Assembly: GCA_945835425.1 (NCBI GenBank)
Contig: CAMAJC010000076.1
Span: forward strand, 1 to 7,693
Source: an uncultured Clostridia bacterium
GTDB lineage: Bacteria; Bacillota; Clostridia; Oscillospirales; Ruminococcaceae
Direction of reading: 5' to 3'
DNA length: 7,693 nucleotides
This document shows, piece by piece, positions 5,049 to 7,693 of this stretch. Under the pieces are notes generated by a model, which saw nothing but the letters and a program-made list of their open reading frames with translations, was not told the origin of the DNA and made no database searches. A program made the translations under genes and the position numbers. Numbering within the stretch: the stretch's first letter is position 1; each line of letters starts with the position of its first letter.

Positions 5049-6179
5049 TCATGCCGTATGATTTTTCAGGTACTGAAGCCATTTGCCGCAGGCCGTTTTG
5101 TTCAGATGCACGCCGTCCGACGAGGAATCTTCCGGCAATGCGCCATCTGCTCCCGCCAGCCCGCTGGCGACATGCAGATAATAAACACCCTTATCCGACG
5201 CCATCTGCCAGATCAGCTTGTTAAAGGCGTTCACGTTTTCGTTGCACAGCCAGTTCGACTGGGCAGACTTCTCCGCCGTCATCGGAATGATCGACTGAAC
5301 ATAGATCTTCGCGTCCGGATTTGCCGCCCTGATACAGTCGATAATCTCGCCGTATTTTTTGACAAAGGTGCTCGTCGAGCTCCACCCCAGCTCGTTTAAC
5401 CCGAACATCAGGTAGAACTTGCTGTAACCGGCTGCCGTTGCCGTCAGGGCATCCGCCACAGTCACCTTGGAGCCGTTTAAGCTTATGCACTCCTTGGTGA
5501 AAACGGTGTCCACCATCAGGCCGACGTCGGCGTAGGCGTGGACGTTTTTCAGGCCGCTGTACAGAACAAAGCCCTGCATCCGCGAATTGCCGATAAACAG
5601 CGCATCCGAAAAATAGCTGTCATCGACGCTCCCGCTTTCCCCGACATAGCCGCTTTCCGGCGACCAGAGCGGCACCGCCTTCGGCTGCTTTTCCTCCGCA
5701 GAAGACACAGGCGCATCCGCGACCGCATCCGACGATTCTTCCGGCAGTGCGGACGGTTCCGGCGAAGAAGACGCGCTCTCTTCCGAACCCGCAGATTCCG
5801 CAGGCGGTTCCGACGAAACCGCAGACGACTCGGCCGGTTCCGATTCAGGCACGCTGCTTTCCTCCATGGATTCCGGCGGCTGTTCCGACTCCGGTTCAGA
5901 CGGTTCCGAACTTTCCGGTTCGGCGCTTTCCGGTGCGGACGGCTCCGAAGAGCTTTCCGGCTCAGATGGCGCGGATGATTCCGGCTCACTTTCCAGCTCA
6001 CTTTCCGGTTCCGGTTCAGACAAAACGACGCTTGCAGCAAAACTTTCTGTCTCCGAAGTTTCCCCCGGTGAGGTCATGGGCGCAGCACTGTTACAGCCGC
6101 TCAGCATAAAGATGAGCAGCATGACCAGCGCAGCTCTTGAAAGACCCCCATTTCTTCCATTCAAACCACGATTTGGCAC
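5049..6179 (-). CDS. SGNH/GDSL-hydrolase lipoprotein with a long Ser/Glu/Pro linker
   Basis: A 376-residue surface lipoprotein: signal peptide to Cys28 (lipobox L-S-G-C), an acidic Ser/Glu/Pro linker (about 53-166), then a C-terminal SGNH esterase domain. Visible blocks are FIGNSRMQGF (catalytic Ser199; GNS replaces the usual GDS), FGLNELGW (Asn262) and D355-x-x-H358 in DGVHLN, giving the Ser-Asp-His set. Relatives are likely carbohydrate or peptidoglycan O-acyl esterases at the cell surface; the substrate is unknown. The start is taken as the GTG at 6179-6177: GGGGAGGG stands 7 bases before it, the promoter at 6271-6243 starts RNA near 6236, and the signal peptide follows at once. An ATG-started reading from 6470 would cross that promoter. 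It is the first gene of an operon with the DUF4358 lipoprotein. Confidence 0.88.
   Translation of the reverse strand: MPNRGLNGRNGGLSRAALVMLLIFMLSGCNSAAPMTSPGETSETESFAASVVLSEPEPESELESEPESSAPSEPESSSEPSAPESAEPESSEPSEPESEQPPESMEESSVPESEPAESSAVSSEPPAESAGSEESASSSPEPSALPEESSDAVADAPVSSAEEKQPKAVPLWSPESGYVGESGSVDDSYFSDALFIGNSRMQGFVLYSGLKNVHAYADVGLMVDTVFTKECISLNGSKVTVADALTATAAGYSKFYLMFGLNELGWSSTSTFVKKYGEIIDCIRAANPDAKIYVQSIIPMTAEKSAQSNWLCNENVNAFNKLIWQMASDKGVYYLHVASGLAGADGALPEDSSSDGVHLNKTACGKWLQYLKNHTA
5682..6023 (-). repeat. Low-complexity Ser/Glu/Pro/Ala-coding region within the SGNH gene
   Basis: It encodes residues 53-166, almost only Ser, Glu, Pro and Ala in irregular E-S-E-P and P-E-S-S steps. In DNA this appears as imperfect repeats of TTCCGG/TTCCGA-like units on the plus strand. 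The product should be an extended, negatively charged spacer holding the hydrolase away from the membrane, across the peptidoglycan. Confidence 0.85.
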
Positions 6180-6186
6180 AGGGTTT

Positions 6187-6194
6187 CCCTCCCC
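6187..6194 (-). promoter_or_regulatory. Ribosome binding site that fixes the GTG start of the SGNH gene
   Basis: GGGGAGGG on the minus strand lies 7 bases upstream of GTG (6179-6177) and is the best such site near the signal peptide. Confidence 0.75.
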
Positions 6195-6242
6195 ACTCAG
6201 AAGCATCTCTGCATTTCCCAAACAAAGATGTTCCGTAACTTT

Positions 6243-6271
6243 ATTATACCCGTCTGCATGAGAAAAAACAA
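6243..6271 (-). promoter_or_regulatory. Sigma-A promoter of the SGNH/DUF4358 operon
   Basis: On the minus strand, -35 TTGTTT (6271-6266), a 17-bp spacer and a perfect -10 TATAAT (6248-6243). Start expected near 6236, about 57 bases before the GTG. Confidence 0.78.
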
Positions 6272-6382
6272 GAGGATAACAGCCTAATTTAGAAAAATTC
6301 AGTTCTCGTTCAAATCCTGCCGGAAATACAGAGGTTTTCTTATGGATTTCGCCACAATCTGACGAAAATGACCGCAGACAGC
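6272..6382. other. Region between divergent promoters, no feature seen
   Basis: This AT-rich stretch separates the minus-strand SGNH promoter from the plus-strand DUF815 promoter. I see no gene, strong hairpin or recognisable operator in it. The AT-rich part near 6285-6300 could aid the SGNH promoter as an upstream element. Confidence 0.4.
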
Positions 6383-6411
6383 TTGACCGACAACCGGTAT
6401 TATGGTATGAT
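6383..6411 (+). promoter_or_regulatory. Sigma-A promoter of the DUF815 ATPase gene
   Basis: -35 TTGACC (6383-6388), a 17-bp spacer and -10 TATGAT (6406-6411). Start expected near 6418, giving a leader of about 86 nt. Confidence 0.8.
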
Positions 6412-6459
6412 AACCTCAGGTAATGAAATAAGGGAATCTCTGCGGCTGTTTTGGATGAA

Positions 6460-6488
6460 TCCGGAAACACACGAGCAGGGTTTCCGGA
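6460..6488 (+). promoter_or_regulatory. Leader hairpin abutting the DUF815 ribosome site
   Basis: TCCGGAAAC (6460-6468) pairs with GTTTCCGGA (6480-6488), 9 bp, with an 11-nt loop. It ends two bases before the AAAGGA ribosome site (6490-6495). It may modulate translation start or protect the mRNA 5' end; this is inferred from position only. Confidence 0.5.
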
Positions 6489-6503
6489 GAAAGGAAATGC
6501 GCT

Positions 6504-7691
6504 ATGAGTAATTTATGCAACATGCGGATGCAGCTGCACAGCCTGTCGGTTTTCCGCCAGCTGCTGCAGGATCCGGTCGTACAGAAGCTGGACGCCCTGT
6601 TAAAAGCAGAGGACACCGAGACCGCCGTTTTCTGCTACGGGGATTTCGCCGCCGAGCTGTTCCGGCAGAATATCTGTTTCAGCGACTATCTGCTGAGCCT
6701 CGTTTTGGAGGACGAAAATGTCTATATGCTGCGGCGTGCCGAAGACAAGGAGATCGACCCGCTGCTGGAGGACGCAGTCCGGCAGGAGCTGGCTATTTTG
6801 CAGTCGATTGCCGGTCTGCGCAGCGAAGATGTCCGGGCTGCGATCCGGTACGACGGCTATCTGCCGGTCTGGAAAACAAAGGAGCAGGACTTTGCGGCGA
6901 TCTACTTCGACCGCCTCGACCATATCCATGAGCATGGATACGGGGTCTTCGCCAAGTACACCACCTTCATGATCCAGCAGGGCGCCCTCGTCCCGGTCAA
7001 GCACCCCGACGCCATCTCCCTCGACGAGCTGGGCGGCTACCAGAAGGAACGCCAGATGGTCATCGACAACACCCTCGCCCTGATCGAAGGCCGTCCTGCG
7101 GCCAACACCCTGCTCTACGGCGACGCCGGCACCGGCAAATCCTCGACCGTCAAGGCTGTCTCCAACGCCTACGCCGACCGCGGCCTGCGGCTGATCGAGA
7201 TCAAGAAAAACCAGCTCCATGAAATCCCGCACCTGGTCGACCAGCTGAGCAAAAACCCGCTGAAATTCATCCTCTTTATCGACGACCTCTCCTTCAGCAA
7301 GGACGACGACAACTTCGCCGCCCTGAAGGCGATCCTCGAGGGCAGCGTCTCCGCCAGAGCCGCCAACCTCGCGGTCTACGCCACCAGCAACCGCCGCCAT
7401 CTGGTCAAAGAGGACTTCTCCGACCGCCAGGGCACCGACCTGCACCTGAGCGATACGATTCAGGAGCTGACCTCCCTGTCCGACCGGTTCGGCCTGACCA
7501 TCACCTTCCAGAAGCCCGGCAAGCAGGTCTATCTGGAGATCGTCCACGACCTCGCCCTGCAGAGCGGCATCACGATGCCCCAAAGTGAACTCGATGTGCA
7601 GGCGGAAGCCTTCGCCATCGGCCGCGGCGGCAGAAGCCCCAGAGCCGCCAAACAGTTTGTTGATTTCCTCTGTTCCAAGCAGACGATGTGA
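6504..7691 (+). CDS. DUF815 family AAA+ ATP-binding protein
   Basis: A complete 395-residue cytoplasmic protein of the DUF815 AAA+ group, widespread in Bacillota, whose cellular task is not established. An all-helical N-terminal part (about 1-165) precedes the typical DELGGYQKERQMVIDNTLALIEG segment and the ATPase core. The core has Walker A GDAGTGKSS (206-214, Lys212), Walker B FILFIDD (255-261, Asp260/Asp261), sensor 1 YATSNRRHL (Asn296), a probable arginine finger in LSDRFG (Arg328) and a sensor-2-like RGGRSPRAAKQF near the end. All key residues are present, so it should bind and hydrolyse ATP. Start: ATG at 6504, 8 bases after AAAGGA (6490-6495). An ATG at 6497 is out of frame and stops after four codons. 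It has its own promoter, and its stop lies two bases from the window edge. Confidence 0.93.
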   Translation: MSNLCNMRMQLHSLSVFRQLLQDPVVQKLDALLKAEDTETAVFCYGDFAAELFRQNICFSDYLLSLVLEDENVYMLRRAEDKEIDPLLEDAVRQELAILQSIAGLRSEDVRAAIRYDGYLPVWKTKEQDFAAIYFDRLDHIHEHGYGVFAKYTTFMIQQGALVPVKHPDAISLDELGGYQKERQMVIDNTLALIEGRPAANTLLYGDAGTGKSSTVKAVSNAYADRGLRLIEIKKNQLHEIPHLVDQLSKNPLKFILFIDDLSFSKDDDNFAALKAILEGSVSARAANLAVYATSNRRHLVKEDFSDRQGTDLHLSDTIQELTSLSDRFGLTITFQKPGKQVYLEIVHDLALQSGITMPQSELDVQAEAFAIGRGGRSPRAAKQFVDFLCSKQTM

Positions 7692-7693
7692 AT

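Noticed and set aside
5017..5082. Longer start for the DUF4358 protein
   Set aside because: It would overlap the SGNH gene and put 22 residues before a standard lipoprotein signal that has its own ribosome site.
5538..5978. Arg/Phe-rich plus-strand open frame opposite the SGNH linker
   Set aside because: It is the complement of the low-complexity Ser/Glu/Pro codons; its composition is explained by the repeats and it has no start signals.
6180..6470. N-terminal extension of the SGNH protein to an ATG at 6470
   Set aside because: The extension would run through the TATAAT promoter at 6243-6271 and place the signal peptide about 100 residues inside the protein; GTG at 6179 has a good ribosome site.
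6600..7583. A 327-codon open frame on the minus strand
   Set aside because: It is antisense to the DUF815 gene, whose Walker motifs are intact; no start signals or family features.

Overview
The window looks like chromosomal DNA from an anaerobic, moderately GC-rich Bacillota member. Clostridia of the Oscillospirales (Faecalibacterium, Gemmiger, Subdoligranulum type) fit best. The support is indirect: strong AGGAGG-like ribosome sites, near-consensus sigma-A promoters with 17-bp spacers, lipoprotein signals followed by Ser-rich linkers, a DUF3502-type sugar-binding lipoprotein, an SGNH/DUF4358 lipoprotein pair and a DUF815 AAA+ protein. I see no phage, insertion-sequence, CRISPR, tRNA or rRNA gene.

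Layout. (1) Bases 1-304, minus strand: the 5' end of a class I DAHP synthase gene (entry to aromatic amino-acid synthesis), with a good promoter at 437-465 and two identical 10-bp palindromes at that promoter. (2) Bases 305-679: a divergent regulatory region that includes a 108-bp inverted-repeat element (542-649) able to fold as a three-way junction. (3) Bases 680-2563, plus strand: a two-gene operon of a 6-phosphogluconolactonase-like beta-propeller protein and a PhnP-like metallo-beta-lactamase-fold phosphodiesterase, closed by a terminator at 2595-2640. (4) Bases 2693-4437, plus strand: a consensus promoter, a 44-nt nested palindrome in the leader, and a 539-aa solute-binding lipoprotein with no permease genes beside it. 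(5) Bases 4438-4566: a hairpin, a bidirectional terminator and a minus-strand terminator between convergent units. (6) Bases 4567-6271, minus strand: an operon of an SGNH-hydrolase lipoprotein with a roughly 114-residue Ser/Glu/Pro linker, then a DUF4358 lipoprotein. (7) Bases 6383-7691, plus strand: a DUF815 AAA+ ATPase with its own promoter and a leader hairpin touching the ribosome site.

The units appear independently transcribed. Two concern the cell surface (sugar-binding lipoprotein; SGNH/DUF4358 lipoproteins), one sugar or phosphoester metabolism, and one amino-acid synthesis. No clear new multi-gene system is visible. The parts most worth a second look are non-coding: the 542-649 element, the paired GCTTTAAAGC palindromes and the nested palindrome at 2737-2780. 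In the genes, the lactonase/PhnP-like pairing and the orphan binding protein are the less usual arrangements.
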